Assembly (NCBI GenBank): GCA_029582155.1
Contig: CM055899.1
Coordinates: 69,213,719 to 69,277,718, forward strand
Length of the DNA: 64,000 nucleotides
DNA from: Panopea generosa
Lineage: Eukaryota; Mollusca; Bivalvia; Adapedonta; Hiatellidae
Direction of reading: 5' to 3'
Shown here: positions 9,742 through 24,200 of the stretch, in pieces
Layout of the letters: every line of letters starts with the position of its first letter
Numbering within the stretch: the stretch's first letter is position 1
Notes under the pieces: model-generated
The model's input: only the letters and a program-made list of their open reading frames with translations
Told to the model about the DNA's origin: nothing
The model's database searches: none
Translations under genes and position numbers: made by a program

Positions 9742-12700
9742 ATTAGCACGATCTGTATGATAGATCAGTACGGGTTGTGTGTTTGTATCATCACGATATG
9801 TATGATAGATTAGTACGGGTTGTGTGTTTGTATCAGCACGATCTGTATGATAGATCAGTACGGGTTGTGTATTTGTATCAGTACGATCCGTATGATAGAT
9901 CAGTATGGGTTGTATGTTTGTATCAGCACGGTCTGTATGATAGATCAGTACTGGTTGTGTGTTTGTATCAGCACGATCTGTATGATGGATCAATAAGGGT
10001 TGTATGTTTTTATCAGCACGATCTGTATGATAGATCAGTACGGGTTGTATGTTTGTATCAGCAAGATCTGTATGATAGATCAGTACGGGTTGTATGTTTG
10101 TATCAGCACGATCTGTATGATAGATCAGTACGGGTTGTGTGTTTGTATCAGCACGATCTGTATGATAGATCAGTACGGGTTGTGTGTTTGTATCAGCACG
10201 ATCTGTATGATAGATCAGTACGGGTCGTGTATTTGTATTAGTACGATCTGTATAATAGATCAGTACGGGTTGTGTGTTTGTATCAGCACGATCTGTATGA
10301 TAGATCAGTACGGGTTGTGTGTTTGTATTAGGTCGATCTGTATGATAGATCAGTAAGGGTTGTATGTTTGTATCAGCACGATCTGTATGATAGATCAGTA
10401 TGAGTTGCATGTTTGTATCAGCACGATCTGTATGATAGATCAGTACGGGTTGTGTGTTTGTATCAGCACGATCTGTATGGTAGATCAGTACGGGTTGTGT
10501 GTTTGTATTAGTACGATCTGTATGATAGATCAGTACGGTATGTATGTTTGTACCAGCACGATCTGTATGATAGATCAGTACGGGTTGCATGTTTGTATCA
10601 GTAGGATCTGTATGATATATCAGTACGGGTTGCATGTTTGTATCAATAGAATCTGTATGATAGATCAGTGCGGGTTGTGTGTTTGTATTAGTACGATCTG
10701 TATGATAGATCAGTACGGGTTGTATGTTTGTATAAGCACGATCTGTATGATAGATCAGTACGGGTTGTATGTTTGTAGCAGCACGATCTGTACGATAGAT
10801 CAGTACGGGTTGTATGTTTGTATCAGTAGGATCTGTATGATATATCAGTATGGGTTGCATGTTTGTATCAGTAGAATCTGTATGATAGATCAGTGCGGGT
10901 TGTGTGTTTGTATAAGTACAATCTGTATGATAGATCAGTACGGGTTGTATGTTTGTATCAGCACGATCTGTATGATAGATCAGTGCGGGTTGTGTGTTTG
11001 TATTAGTACGATCTGTATGATAGATCAGTACGGGTTGTATGTTTGTATAAGCACGATCTGTATGATAGATCAGTACGGGTTGTATGTTTGTAGCAGCACG
11101 ATCTGTACGATAGATCAGTACGGGTTGTATGTTTGTATCAGTAGGATCTGTATGATATATCAGTACGGGTTGCATGTTTGTATCAGTAGGATCTGTATGA
11201 TAGATCAGTGCGGGTTGTGTGTTTGTATAAGTACAATCTGTATGATAGATCAGTACGGGTTGTATGTTTGTATCAGCACGATCTGTATGATAGATCAGTA
11301 CGGGGTGTATGTTTGTAGCAGCACGATCTGTACAATGGATCAGTACGGGTTTTGTGTTTGTAGTAGCACTATATGTATGATAGATCAGTACGGGTTGTAT
11401 GTTTGTATCAGTACTATCTGTATGATAGATCAGTACGTGTTGTGTATTAGTATCAGCACGATCTGTATGATAGATCAGTGAGGGTTGTATGATTGTATCA
11501 GCACGATCTGTATGATAGATCAGTACGGGATGTATGCTTGTATCAGCACGATCTGTATGATAGATCAGTGCGGGTTGCATGTTTGTATCAGCACGATCTG
11601 TATGATAGATCAGTACGGGTTGTATGTTTGTATCAGCATAATCTGTATGATAGATCAGTGCGGGTTGTGTGTTTGTATTAGTACGATCTGTATGATAGAT
11701 CAGTACGGGTTGTATGTTTGTAGCAGCACGATCTGTATGATAGATCAGTACGGGTTGTATGTTTGTATCAGCACGATCTGTATGATAGATCAGTGCGGGT
11801 TGTGTGTTTGTATCAGCACGATCTGTATGATAGATCAGTACGGGTTGTATGTTTGTATCAGCACGATCTGTATGACAGATCAGTGCGGGTGCATGTTTGT
11901 ATCAGCACGATCTGTATGATAGATCAGTGCGGGTTGTGTGTTTGTATTAGTACGATCTGTATGATAGATCAGTACGTGTTGTATGTTTGTATCAGCACGA
12001 TCAGTATGATAGATCAGTGCGGGTTGCATGTTTGTATCAGCACGATCTGTATGATAGATCAGTACTGGTTGTATGTTTCTATCAGCACGATCTGTATGAT
12101 AGATCAGTACGTGTTGTGTGTTTGCATTAGTACGATCTGTATGATAGAGCAGTACGGGTTGTATGTTTGTATCAGCATTATCTATATGATAGATCAGTGC
12201 TGGTTGTGTGTTTGTATCTCTACGATCTGTATGATAGATCAGTACGGGTTGTATGTTTGTATCAGCACGATCTGTATGATAGATCAGTGCGGGTTGCATG
12301 TTTGTATCAGCACGATCTGTATGATAGATCAGTGCGGGTTGTGTGTTTGTATTAGTACGATCTGTATGATAGATCAGTACGGGTTGTATGTTTGTATCAG
12401 CACGATCTGTATGATAGATCAGTGCGGGTTGCATGTTTGTATCAGCACGATCTGTATGATAGATCAGTGCGGGTTGCATGTTTGTATCAGCACGATCCGT
12501 ATGATAGATCAGTACGGGTTGCATGTTTGTATCAGCACGATCTGTATGATAGATCAGTACGGGTTGTATGTTTGTATCAGCACGATCTGTATGACAGATC
12601 AGTACGGGTTGCATGTTTATATCAGCACGATCTGTATGATAGATCAGTACGGGTTGTATGTTTGTATTAGCACTATCTGTATGATAGATCAGTGCGGGTT

Positions 12701-15700
12701 TTGTGTTTGTATCTGTACAATCTGTATGATAGATCAGTACGGGTTGTATGTTTGTATCAGCACGATCTGTATGATAGATCAGTGCGGGTTGCATGTTTGT
12801 AACAGCACGATCTGTATGATAGATCAGTGCGGGTTATGTGTTTGTATTAGTACGATCTGTATGATAGATCAGTACGGGTTGCATGTTTGTATCAGCACGA
12901 TCCGTATGATAGATCAGTACGGGTTGCATGTTTGTATCAGCACGATCTGTATGATAGATCAGTACGGGTTGTATGTTTGTATCAGCACGATCTGTATGAT
13001 AGATCAGTACGGGTTGCATGTTTGTATCAGCATTATCTGTATGATAGATCAGTACGGGTTGCATGTTTGTATCAGCACTATCTGTATGATAGATCAGTGC
13101 GGGTTGCATGTTTGTATCAGCACGATCTGTATGATTGATCAGTACGGGTTTTGTGTTTGTATTAGTACGATCTGTATGATAAATCAGTACAGGTTGTATG
13201 TTTGTATTAGTACGATCTGTATGATAGATCAGTATGGGTTGTATGTTTGTATCAGCGCGATCTGTATGATAGATCAGTACGGGTTGTATGTTTGTATCAG
13301 CACGATCTGTATGATAGATCAGTGCAGGTTGTATGTTTGTATTAGTACGATCTGTATGATAGATCAGTATATGTTGTAAGTTTGTACATGTATCAGCAAG
13401 ATCTGTATGATAGATCAGTACGGGTTGTATGTTTGTATCAGCACGATCTGTATGATAGATCAGTACGGGTTGTGTGTTTGTATCAGCACGATCTGTATGA
13501 TAGATCAGTGCGGGTTGTGTGTTTGTATCAGCACGATCTGTATGATAGATCAGTGCGAGTTGTATGTTTGTATCAGCACGATCTGTATGATAGATCAGTA
13601 CGGCTTGCATGTTGGTATTAGCACGATCTGTATGATAGATCAGTACGGCTTGCATGATTGTATTAGCACGATCTATATGATAGATCTGTACGGGTTGTAT
13701 GTTTGTATCAGCACGATCTGTATGATAGATCAGTACTGGTTGTACGTTTGTATTAGCACGATCTGTATGATAGATAAGTACGGGTTGTATGTTTGTATTA
13801 GCACGATCTGTACGATAGATCAGTACAGGTTGTATGTTTGTGTCAGCACGATCTGTACGATAGATAAGTACGGGTTTTATGTTTGTATCAGTACGATCTG
13901 TATGATAGATCAGTGCGAGTTGTGTGTTTGTATTAGTACGATCTGTACGATAGATGAGTGCGGGTTGTGTGTGTGTATCAGTACGATCTCTATGATATAT
14001 CAGTATAGGTTGTATCTTTGTATCAGTACGATCTGTATGATAGATCAGTACGGGTTCTCTCTTTGTATCAGTACGATCTGTATGACAGATCATTGCGGGT
14101 TGTATGTTTGTATCAGCACGATCTGTATGACAGATCAGTGCGGGTTGTGTGTTTGTATCAGTACGATCTGTGTGATAGATCAGTACGTGTTGTATGTTTG
14201 TATCAGCACGATATGTTTGATAGATCAGTACGGGTTGTATGTTTATATCAGCACGATCTCTATGATATATTAGTGTGTGTTGTATGTTTATATTAGTACG
14301 ATCTGCACGATAGATCAGTACGGGTTGTATGTTTGTATCAGCATGGTCTGTACGATAGAGAAGTACGGGTTGTATGTTTGTATCAGCACGATCTGTATGA
14401 TAGATCAGTGCGGGTTGTGTGTTCATATTAGTAAGATCTGTACGATAGATCAGTGCGGGTTGTGTATTTGTATCAGTACGATCTGTACGATAGATCAGTA
14501 TGGGTTGTATCTTTGTATCAGTACGATCTGTATGATAGATCAGTATGGGTTGTCTCTTTGTATCAGTACGATCTGTATGATAAATCAGTACTGGTTGTGG
14601 GTTTGTGTCAGAACGATCTGTATGATAGATCAGTACGGGTTTTATGTGTGTATCAGTACTATCTGTATGATAGATCAGTACGGGTTGTATCTTTGTATCA
14701 GAACGATCTTTATGATAGATCAGTGCGGGTTGTGTGTGTGTATCAGTACGATCTGTGTGATAGATCAGTACGTGTTGTATGTTTGTATCAGCACGATCTG
14801 TTTGATAGATCAGTACGGGTTGTATGTTTGTATCAGCACGATCTGTATGATATATCAGTGTGTGTTGTATGTTTATATTAGTACGATCTGCACGATAGAT
14901 CAGTACGGGTTGTATGTTTGTATCAGCATGGTCTGTATGATAGAGAAGTACGGGTTGTATGTTTGTATCAGCACGATCTGTATGATAGATCAGTGCGGGT
15001 TGTGTGTTCATATTAGTAAGATCTGTACGATAGATCAGTGCGGGTTGTGTATTTGTATCAGTACGATCTGTATGATAGATCAGTATGGGTTGTATCTTTG
15101 TATCAGTACGATCTGTATGATAGATTAGTATGGGTTGTCTCTTTGTATCAGTACGATCTGTATGATAAATCAGTACTGGTTGTGGGTTTGTGTCAGAACG
15201 ATCTGTATGATAGATCAGTACGGGTTTAATGTTTGTATCAGTACTATCTGTATGATAGATCAGAGTGGGTTGTATCTTTGTATCAGCACGATCTTTATGA
15301 TAGATCAGTGCGGGTTGTGTGTTTGTTTCAGCACGATCTGTATGATAGATCAGTGCGGGTTGTATGTTTCTATCTGTACGATCTGTATGGTAGATCAGTA
15401 CGGGTTGTATGTTTGTATCAGCACGATCTGTATGATAGAACAGTACGGGTTGTATGTTTGTATCAGCACGATCTGTATGATAGATCAGTACGGGTTGTAT
15501 GTTTGTATAAGTAGGATATGTACGATAGATCAGTTCGGGTTGTATGTTTGTATCAGTAGGATCAGTATGATAGATCAGTACTGGTTGTGTGTTTTTCTCA
15601 GCACGATCTGTATGATAGATCAGTACGGGTTGTATGTTTGTATCAGCATAATCAGTATGATAGATCAGTACGGGTTGTATGTTTGTATCAGCGCGATCTG

Positions 15701-17950
15701 TATGATAGATCAGTGCGGGTTTTATGTTTGTATTAGCACGATCTGTATGATAGATCAGTACGGGTTGTATGTTTGTATCAGCACGATCTGTATGATAGAT
15801 CAGTACGGGTTGTATGTTTGTATCAGCACGATCTGTATGATAGATCAGTACGGGTTGTATGTTTGTATCAGCACTATCTGTATGATAGATCAGTGCGGGT
15901 TGTGTGTTTGTATTAGTACGATCTGTATGATAGATCAGTACGGGTTGTATGTTTGTATCAGCACGATCTGTATGATAGATCAGTACGGGTTGTATGTTTG
16001 TATCAGCACGATCTGTATGATAGATCAGTACGGGTTGTGTGTTTGTATCAGCACGATCTGTATGATAGATCGGTACGGGTTTTATGTTTGTATCAGTAGG
16101 ATCTGTATGATAGATCAGTGCGGGTTGTGTGTTTGTATCAGTACGATTTGTATGATAGATCAGTGCGGGTTGTGTGTTTGTATTAGTACGATCTGTATGA
16201 TAGATCAGTACGGGTTGTATGTTTGTATCAGTACGATCTGTATGATAGATCAGTACGGGTTGTATGTTTGTATCAGTACGATCTGTATAATAGATCAGTA
16301 TGGGTTGTATGTTTGTAGCACCACGATCTGTATGATAGATCAGTACGGGTTGTATATTTGTATTAGTACGATCTGTATGATAGATCAGTGCGGGTTGTAT
16401 GTTTGTATTGGTACGATCTGTATGATATATCAGTGCGGGTTGTGTGTTTGTATTAGTACGATCTGTATGATATATCAGTGCGGGTTGTATGTTTGTATTA
16501 GTACGATCTGTATGATAGATCAGTGCGGGTTGTATGTTTGTATTAGTACGATCTGTATGATAGATCAATGCAGGTTGTATGTTTGTATTAGTACGATCTG
16601 TATGATAGATCAGTGCGGGTTTTATGTTTGTATTAGTACGATCTGTATGATAGATCAGTACGGGTTGTATGTTTGTATCAGTAGGATCTGTATGATAGAT
16701 CAGTACGGGTTGTGTGTTTGTATTAGTACGATCTGTATGATAGATCAGTACGGGTTGTGTGTTTGTATTAGTCAATCTGTATGATAGATCAGTGCGGGTT
16801 GTATGTTTGTAGCAGCATGATCTGTATGATAGATTAGTACGGGTTGTATGTTCGTATCAGCATAATCTGTATGATAGATCAATACGGGTTGTATGTTTAT
16901 ATCAGCACGATCTGTATGATATATCAGTACGGGTTGTATGTTTGTATCAGCACGATCTGTATGATAGATCAGTACGGGTTGTATGTTTGTATCAGTAGGA
17001 TCTGTATGATAGATCAGTGCGGGTTGTGTGTTTGTATCAGTACGATCTGTATGATAGATCAGTGCTGGTTGTATGTTTGTATTAGTACGATCTGTATGAT
17101 AGATCAGTGCGGGTTGTATGTTTGTATCAGTAGGATATGTATGATAGATCAGTACGGGTTGTGTGTTTGTATTAGTACAATCTGTATAGTAGATCAGTAT
17201 GTGTTGTATGTTTGTAGCAGCACGATCTGTATGATAGATCAGTACGGGTTGTATGTTTGTATTAGTACGATCTGTATGATAGATCAGTGCGGGTTGTATG
17301 TTTGTATTAGTACGATCTGTATGATAGATCAGTACGGGTTGTGTGTTTGTATTAGTACGATCTGTATGATAGATCAGTGCGGGTTGTATGTTTGTATTAG
17401 TACGATCTGTATGATAGATCAGTGCAGGTTGTATGTTTGTATTAGTACGATCTGTATGATAGATCAATGCGGGTTGTATGTTTGTATTAGTACGATCTGT
17501 ATGATAGATCAGTGCGGGTTGTATCTTTGTATCAGTACGATCTGTATGATAGATCAGTACAGGTTGTATATTTGTATCAGTAGGATCTGTATGATAGATC
17601 AGTACTGGTTGTGTGTTTGTATTAGTACGATCTGTATGATAGATCAGTACGGGTTGTGTGTTTGTATTAGTACGATCTGTATGATAGATCAGTGCGGGTT
17701 GTATGTTTGTAGCAGCATGATCTGTATGATAGATTAGTACGGGTTGTATGTTCGTTTCAGCATAATCTGTATGATAGATCAGTACGGGTTGTATGTTTGT
17801 ATCAGTAGGATCTGTATGATAGATCAGTACGGGTTGTGTATTTTTATCAGCACGATCTGTATGATAGATCAGTATGGGTTGTATGTTTGTATCAGTACGA
17901 TCTGTATGATAGATCAATATGGGTTGTATGTTTGTATCAGTATCAGTAAA
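9742..17950. repeat. Large 45-bp tandem array (about 180 copies)
   Basis: A single 8.2-kb array with a 45-bp unit that begins GCACGATCTGTATGATAGAT and continues with CAGTACGGGTTGTATGTTTG plus TATCA. Units differ by a few substitutions, mainly GCACG/GTACG and ATCA/ATTA. Register breaks occur near 11888 (one base lost), 13382 (extra bases) and 16772 (lost bases). Since 45 is divisible by 3 and the consensus has no stop in several frames, long open frames arise on both strands, the longest on the minus strand (12834-16775). These are treated as by-products, not genes. The array lies between the cyclase 3' end and the cationic-peptide gene. Confidence 0.97.
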
Positions 17951-18184
17951 AATCATATGTTAATACAGAATCAGTATACTTTTCATGTATATCAGTATGC
18001 AACGTATGTGTATCAATATCAGTTATTAATATGACAATATTTAACATTTTGTGTAAATACGATAGTAACCCCACTTAAACAGCAGTTACATGTATCAGTA
18101 CAGAGTGTAGGCTTGCCCAGTATCAGTTCGGATCGTAGGCACACCAGTACAGAATGGATGTCTGACGATGGTTTATATAATAAC
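17951..18184. other. Decayed array flank / cyclase 3' flank
   Basis: Scattered ATCAGTA motifs suggest decayed array units. On the minus strand this is the sequence just after the cyclase stop codon. No canonical AATAAA or ATTAAA is seen on the minus strand here; TATAAA lies at about 18172-18177. Confidence 0.5.
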
Positions 18185-18256
18185 TCATTCGACTAGTGTA
18201 TTTGGACTGTGTCCGACCATTCCCACCAGCCAGAATGTGTTCATCATCCCTTTGCC
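18185..18256 (-). CDS. Cyclase terminal exon
   Basis: Residues 615-637 and TGA at 18185-18187. [12 protein letters not shown] matches the GKGxxxTYWL end of receptor guanylate cyclases, followed by an 11-residue tail ([11 protein letters not shown]). The long C-terminal extensions seen in some relatives are absent. Confidence 0.94.
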   Translation of the reverse strand, partial: GKGMMNTFWLVGMVGHSPNTLVE

Positions 18257-21200
18257 CTGAAAAATTCAAAACTAAACCCTAAACCCAATAGTGGAAGTAA
18301 ACATAAAATAAATCTCATAGTAATACCCTATCAACAGTTATTGTTGAAGAAAACAATTTAGTTTATGTTTTGTAGTCCTTTAAAACTTGTGCACTCTGTA
18401 CTCTTTTTTATTTCTAACTGTTGTTTATATATTTCACTGCACATCAACTCAAATTATCAGATTGTCAACTGTGTTTTTTCATATAACTATTTGTATTAAA
18501 GTGTTTTTGTTTATTTTTTCCTTTATTACTCACTTTGACGGGTATCTCGCCTCTAAATGTTGTATGAAATCCACCCAATTCATGTAGTGCCCTGTGAGTT
18601 GCCTCGCTTATGTGAATTCTTTGACCTGAGTATTAAAATAATATTGTTAACTTTGTAGTTATAAACAAGTTATTACAGTATAAATGCATCCTTTCAAAAC
18701 TTGTTAAACTACATATAAGAAAGACAAACATATTATAACATAAATATGTGTTTTCAAAACCCGGAATTTAATAGGGCAGCGATATAGCTATATCATAAAC
18801 TAAGCTTGTGTTTTCAAACCCCGTTATGTAATAGGTAGCGATACAGTCGTGGTGTTTGCTACCGTGGTAACGAAAATGCAAACAACAAAGGCAATCGTAT
18901 ATACAGCAACACAAGAAGATTTAATTTTTATTATGTGCAAAACATGCTTTGGTCTATCAAGAGAAAGCTATAACTGCCTTAGAAAATTACAAAGGTCAGC
19001 CCATATATCAAACATTCAAATATAGGAACTATATATGCGAAATCATTTTACAACCCTTAACATTTTTTTGAAGCAAACTGATTACTTTTAAATACGATAA
19101 TGGTTATGAATGTACACATTTGGAATTTGCAAGCGTTAAACACGTTCTCATTATCAAAAACAATTAAGAAGGGGATGTTTTCAGTGGTTTACTAGCAAAA
19201 CGTAACACACGTTTATTGACCGGCGGACGGGTAAACTCCAATGTGGCTAGGCTCGGAATTCAACTCAAGTAGACACCGTTTCGATAGGAATGAAACATTG
19301 TTGAAAGTAACGCTAACCACCATACAACAACGGTAATCTACTCACTCTCCCCATTTGATTCCATCCTGCTGGCTGTGTTGACCGTGTCTCCAAAAAGGCA
19401 ATATCTGGGCATAGAAAGTCCGACTACTCCTACAGATACCAAGATAATTCCAAATTCACCACTTTTTTTATAATGAAGATATTTTATTTGGAAGAGAATC
19501 CTTCTTTTGTAAAACATGGTACAGTAAGGGCATTATATATTTAAATGACTTAATTAAAGACAATCATGGCAGTTTTTATACAGAACGAGAATTTACAGAA
19601 ATTTATAATATAAACACTAATTTTATTCAATATAATGGTGTTATAAATGCAATCAAAGTATTCCTTACAAAAAACAATATAAACAGTTTAAATAAAAAAT
19701 GCAGTTACCCAATTTTACTATTTTTTGTGTCCAAAATTATTATAAACAAGGAATTATATAACATTCTAAATAAAAATAACTGCCAGCCAACATCTAAACT
19801 TAAATGGGAACGTCCTTATGAAATAGAAAAGAAACGTGGAATAATATTTACAAAGCATCCTTCAAAAACGACCATAGTTCAATTTTAAGTTGGTTCCAAA
19901 TTAGAATTAACCATAGAATTTTACCAACCAAAAAACATCTACATAAAATTAAGATAATTAACAGCCCCTTACGCCATGATTGCCAACAAGAGGATTCTAT
20001 TATACATATGCTTTGGAAATGTACAGCAACGCAACAATTTCTTCAAGATATTAAGCAGTGGCTTCAAACGAAAATATATCAACATAACATTTATAGAAGA
20101 ACTATTTATATTTAATATTGGGAACATCTATTCAAAGGCAGACCTGTTAGTTATCATAGAAATTAAATATTATAACTTTTCCACAAAACGACATATTGCT
20201 ACATTATCTGTATCTGCATTAAAAAACAGAATCACAAATACATTCTTGTCACTAAAAGGCATTGTCCAAAATAATAATGATATTCATTATTTTGAAACAC
20301 AATGGAATACATACAATGACCTATTCCTCCAATAAATATTGTAATACTATTTAAACATACAGAAAACCTAAAATATCATAACCTGTCAAAAAATCAACTT
20401 AAAACTGACCTAGAAACTGACAAGAAAACACAAATGTGCACCTACATTGAAAGTCAAAAATGTTTTGACCTACCCCACAAGAAGAATACTCAGGCGTTTT
20501 TTTTGTATCTGTTTTTTTTTCTCTATCTCCTTCAATATATTATTTATGTGAAGATCCCTACATTGAGCAGCAAACCAATTGATATTACATAATCAATTGA
20601 TCATACTAAATCTTAATTCTGAAGAAATAATTTAGATTAAAATTAAACTTTTATACTGAACCATTCACAAGTTCAAACTAAATTTCATACTTATGTATAT
20701 ATTATGGCCAGTTTAATTTTGTATTTATTTGTTTACATTTGTATGTGTTAAACTATGTTCTTCACTATATGTATCACTATATAAAAATTGTTTAATAAAT
20801 GGACTATCATATGATAGTTGAAGAGAAAAAAAAAAAAAAATCCATATATGAGTTATTTTTTAATGGAACATTAAATGAAACAGAACTCTACATTTATACA
20901 TAGCCAACAAGCTGCATCTACTTTAACTGTTGAATACAAGTTTGTTAATATGCACATGGTGTATTATTCTGCGCGAAAATCACATGATACGTTAAGAGAC
21001 ATGGCTGTTTACGAAACCGTGGTACGTTGATTATTAATGTAGATTCGGTTTGAATAAAGTAAGTTAAAAGTACATGTCTTTATCATACCAAATGTTTGAG
21101 AATGTTTAATGTTGCAAGAATCTTTTAAAACCCAAGACATTTGCTAAAATGAATGGTGCGCAGTAAACTGGATATCGTCCGAGGAGAACATATAAAAAAA

Positions 21201-24200
21201 ACCGTAAACAAGTTACTTTTACTTGCAAAATTGTTATATTAAATTGCAATCAAAATGTTAAACTCAATAACATTGTACACGTCGGAAAAAGGGTTACCGT
21301 AGTGAAAACTGTAAATAAACGTACAGTTAGTAGTATGGACAGATGTGTCATTTAACTATAGACTAGAAAAAAAAACAACAACAACACAGAAACTAATAAA
21401 GAAACATAAACCAGTTCACCACAAAATCCCAGCCACAGAACCCATTTTAAGAGAGACTTTTAAAGAACATTTTTGTACAATTAAATGACCATGAACTATG
21501 ATATAACGAGATAGCTAATAGTATACTTAAAGGTACACTTTATAATGAAGACACAATATAATCATCGGTAAAGCATCGATATAGCTTCACCTGTTATGCT
21601 ATTTGAAGTAAGAGCCATTGAATGTAATATAATTTAAATAAATACTTTAGAACCATACCTGCACAACACGCGCCAGTGTGCATGCCTATGCGAACTTTCA
21701 GATTTTCTTGAGGCATGTGTTTTATTTTAAACTTTTCAACACCGTCCCGAATATCCAGCGACATTCCAGCGATTATCCCTGCAATGTAAAATTTTGCAAT
21801 TTAGAACACGTTTATTAACCTATTTGAAGTAGGTGGGGACAAACGATTATTTTTATCTAGATACGAGTAAAGGTAGTTTAGTTCGTCTTTTCCTTATGGT
21901 AATATCGTAGTTATATCGTATTTACCAACTGTCGGTACCAGGCTTCTGCTTCAACAACACATTTAAGTATATACTGAAATACTTATATCTAGGAAGCCAT
22001 GTGATCATGATTTTAGACTAAGTTCAACAAAATTGGTTTTGGTTTCCCTTGCATTGATTAAAATGTTTAAGAAACCAATCGAAACTCACTGTAAATGTTA
22101 AAAGTAAAATTTTAAGAAAAATATTTGCAAAACGGAAACCAGGCTAATTGTACATTTGAGTAAAAAGGGTCACTTTGTCATTCCTCTCATACACTTGATG
22201 TCTGATAGACTGTTTACGAGATATATACTATCTGGTTTGAATATGCATAATTAAATAAAATGCACGCTTTCAATTTTCCATTTAAAATCACCTACCATAA
22301 ATAACTATTTACAACCAATCGCAATCAATGCGGTATTATACCTGAATGGAGGTCTCCATTCCGCTTCGGGATCCCGCTTACTACAAGATAGGCATCGCCA
22401 ATTGTCTCAACCTATAATCAAGTCAAGTAATACTATACTTAACGGCTCTAAACACTGCATTTATATAGTCTATACATGATATGTGAACATTTTTTTTCAT
22501 ATACATGTTAGAATATCGTTAAGCATCGTTTCTGTAATATCCGTATCGTAATGTGATGATAATTATTGTGTAGAATATACATTTCCTTATTTTTCGTGTG
22601 TTCCAACAACTTTCTGTGAGATAATTTGACATATACTTCCAAAAAGACGTCACAGTTTTACTCAAACTCGTACACATAGATATGAAATTGTCATTTACCA
22701 ATAAAACTAGTTCGCTAGTAATATACTGAAAATGACGTTAAACTATACTCAAAGAACGTCTGTGTTACTCACAATATGTACAGAACGTTATACATTTTTA
22801 AATTTATGTTTTATCCCAGGTCTGCTATCATTTTCATCGGTTTGTGTAAAAAAATCGTATAATATGTTAACTTTGTGTCTTAAAGTAATGAAAATGTTGG
22901 AAAAAAACATTAGAAAAGACAATTGCATTGATGCTTATTAATTCATGTCATATGTAGATTTGATTCACTGCTCATACTTGCGTTTTGAAAAGCATTAAAT
23001 ATATGTTTGTAGAACTGAGACTGCATTATGTTACGGTTTTTAATAAAAGAAAACATATTTAGTAGGCTAGCGATAAACATTGTGACGTGATTACCTTATA
23101 TGCGTCATGTTGAGATATGATGTCATCAAAACACGTGTACAGGTCATTTAAAAAGTCGACTACTTCAATAGGTGAGCTCTTTGATGAAATCGTCGTGAAT
23201 CCTACAATATCTGAGAAGAAGATTGTCACTGATTCAAATATCTCTGGTTCTATTGTTTCGCCCAATTTCAATTTATCTGCACAACTCCTGGAAAATAATC
23301 AGATAACTATTAGTATTATTGTATTGAACTGTTGCCAACATTTTAAATACAGTTTAAGCATAAATATCAACTACAAATACAACTCATGTTTGTGTTATTG
23401 ACCCACCTTAAATATCGACACACTATACAACTTAATTTTGTTGTAGTATATTCGTGTTAGTGTACTCAAAATAGAACATGTACTATATAGAATATCTGAG
23501 TTTGTCTTAGTGTACTCAGAATAAAACAAGTATTGTATAAGATATTTGTATTTATGTTAGTGTACTGGAAATATTACAGGTATTGCATAGGACATTTAAG
23601 ATTGTGTTTAGTGTGCTGAAAATAAAACAGGAATTGTATAGAACATTTATTTTTGTGTACTGAAAATGAAACAGGTATTGTATAGGATATTGAAGTTTGA
23701 GTTAGTATGCGGAAAAAAACCAGGTACTGTATAAGACATTTGAGTTTGTGTAAATGAACTCAAAATAAAACAGGTATTGTATAGGACATTCGAGTATGTG
23801 TAAGTGCACTGGAAGTAAAACAGGTAATGTATAGAATATTTGAGTTTGTGTTAGTGTACTGAGAATAAAACAGGTGTTGTATAGGATAATTATGTTTGAG
23901 TTAGTGTACTAAAAAAAAAACAGGTTTGTATAGGACATTTGAGTTTGTGTAAGTGTACTGAAAATAAAACAGGTATTGTATAGGGCATTTGAGTTTGTGT
24001 TAGTGTACTGAAAATAAAACATGTATTGTAAAGAACATTTGAGTTTGTGTACTGAAAATAAAAATATATTTTATAGGATATTTAAGTTTGTGTTAGTATA
24101 TTAAAAAATAAAAAAAAATGTATTGTATAAGATATTTGTGTTTGTGTATGTGTACTGAAAATAAAAAAAAGTATAGTATAGGATATTTGATTTTGAGTAA

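Noticed and set aside
9724..17956. Many long open frames on both strands (up to 1313 codons)
   Set aside because: They arise from a 45-bp unit divisible by 3 whose consensus lacks stops in several frames; no domain, splice or start context supports genes.
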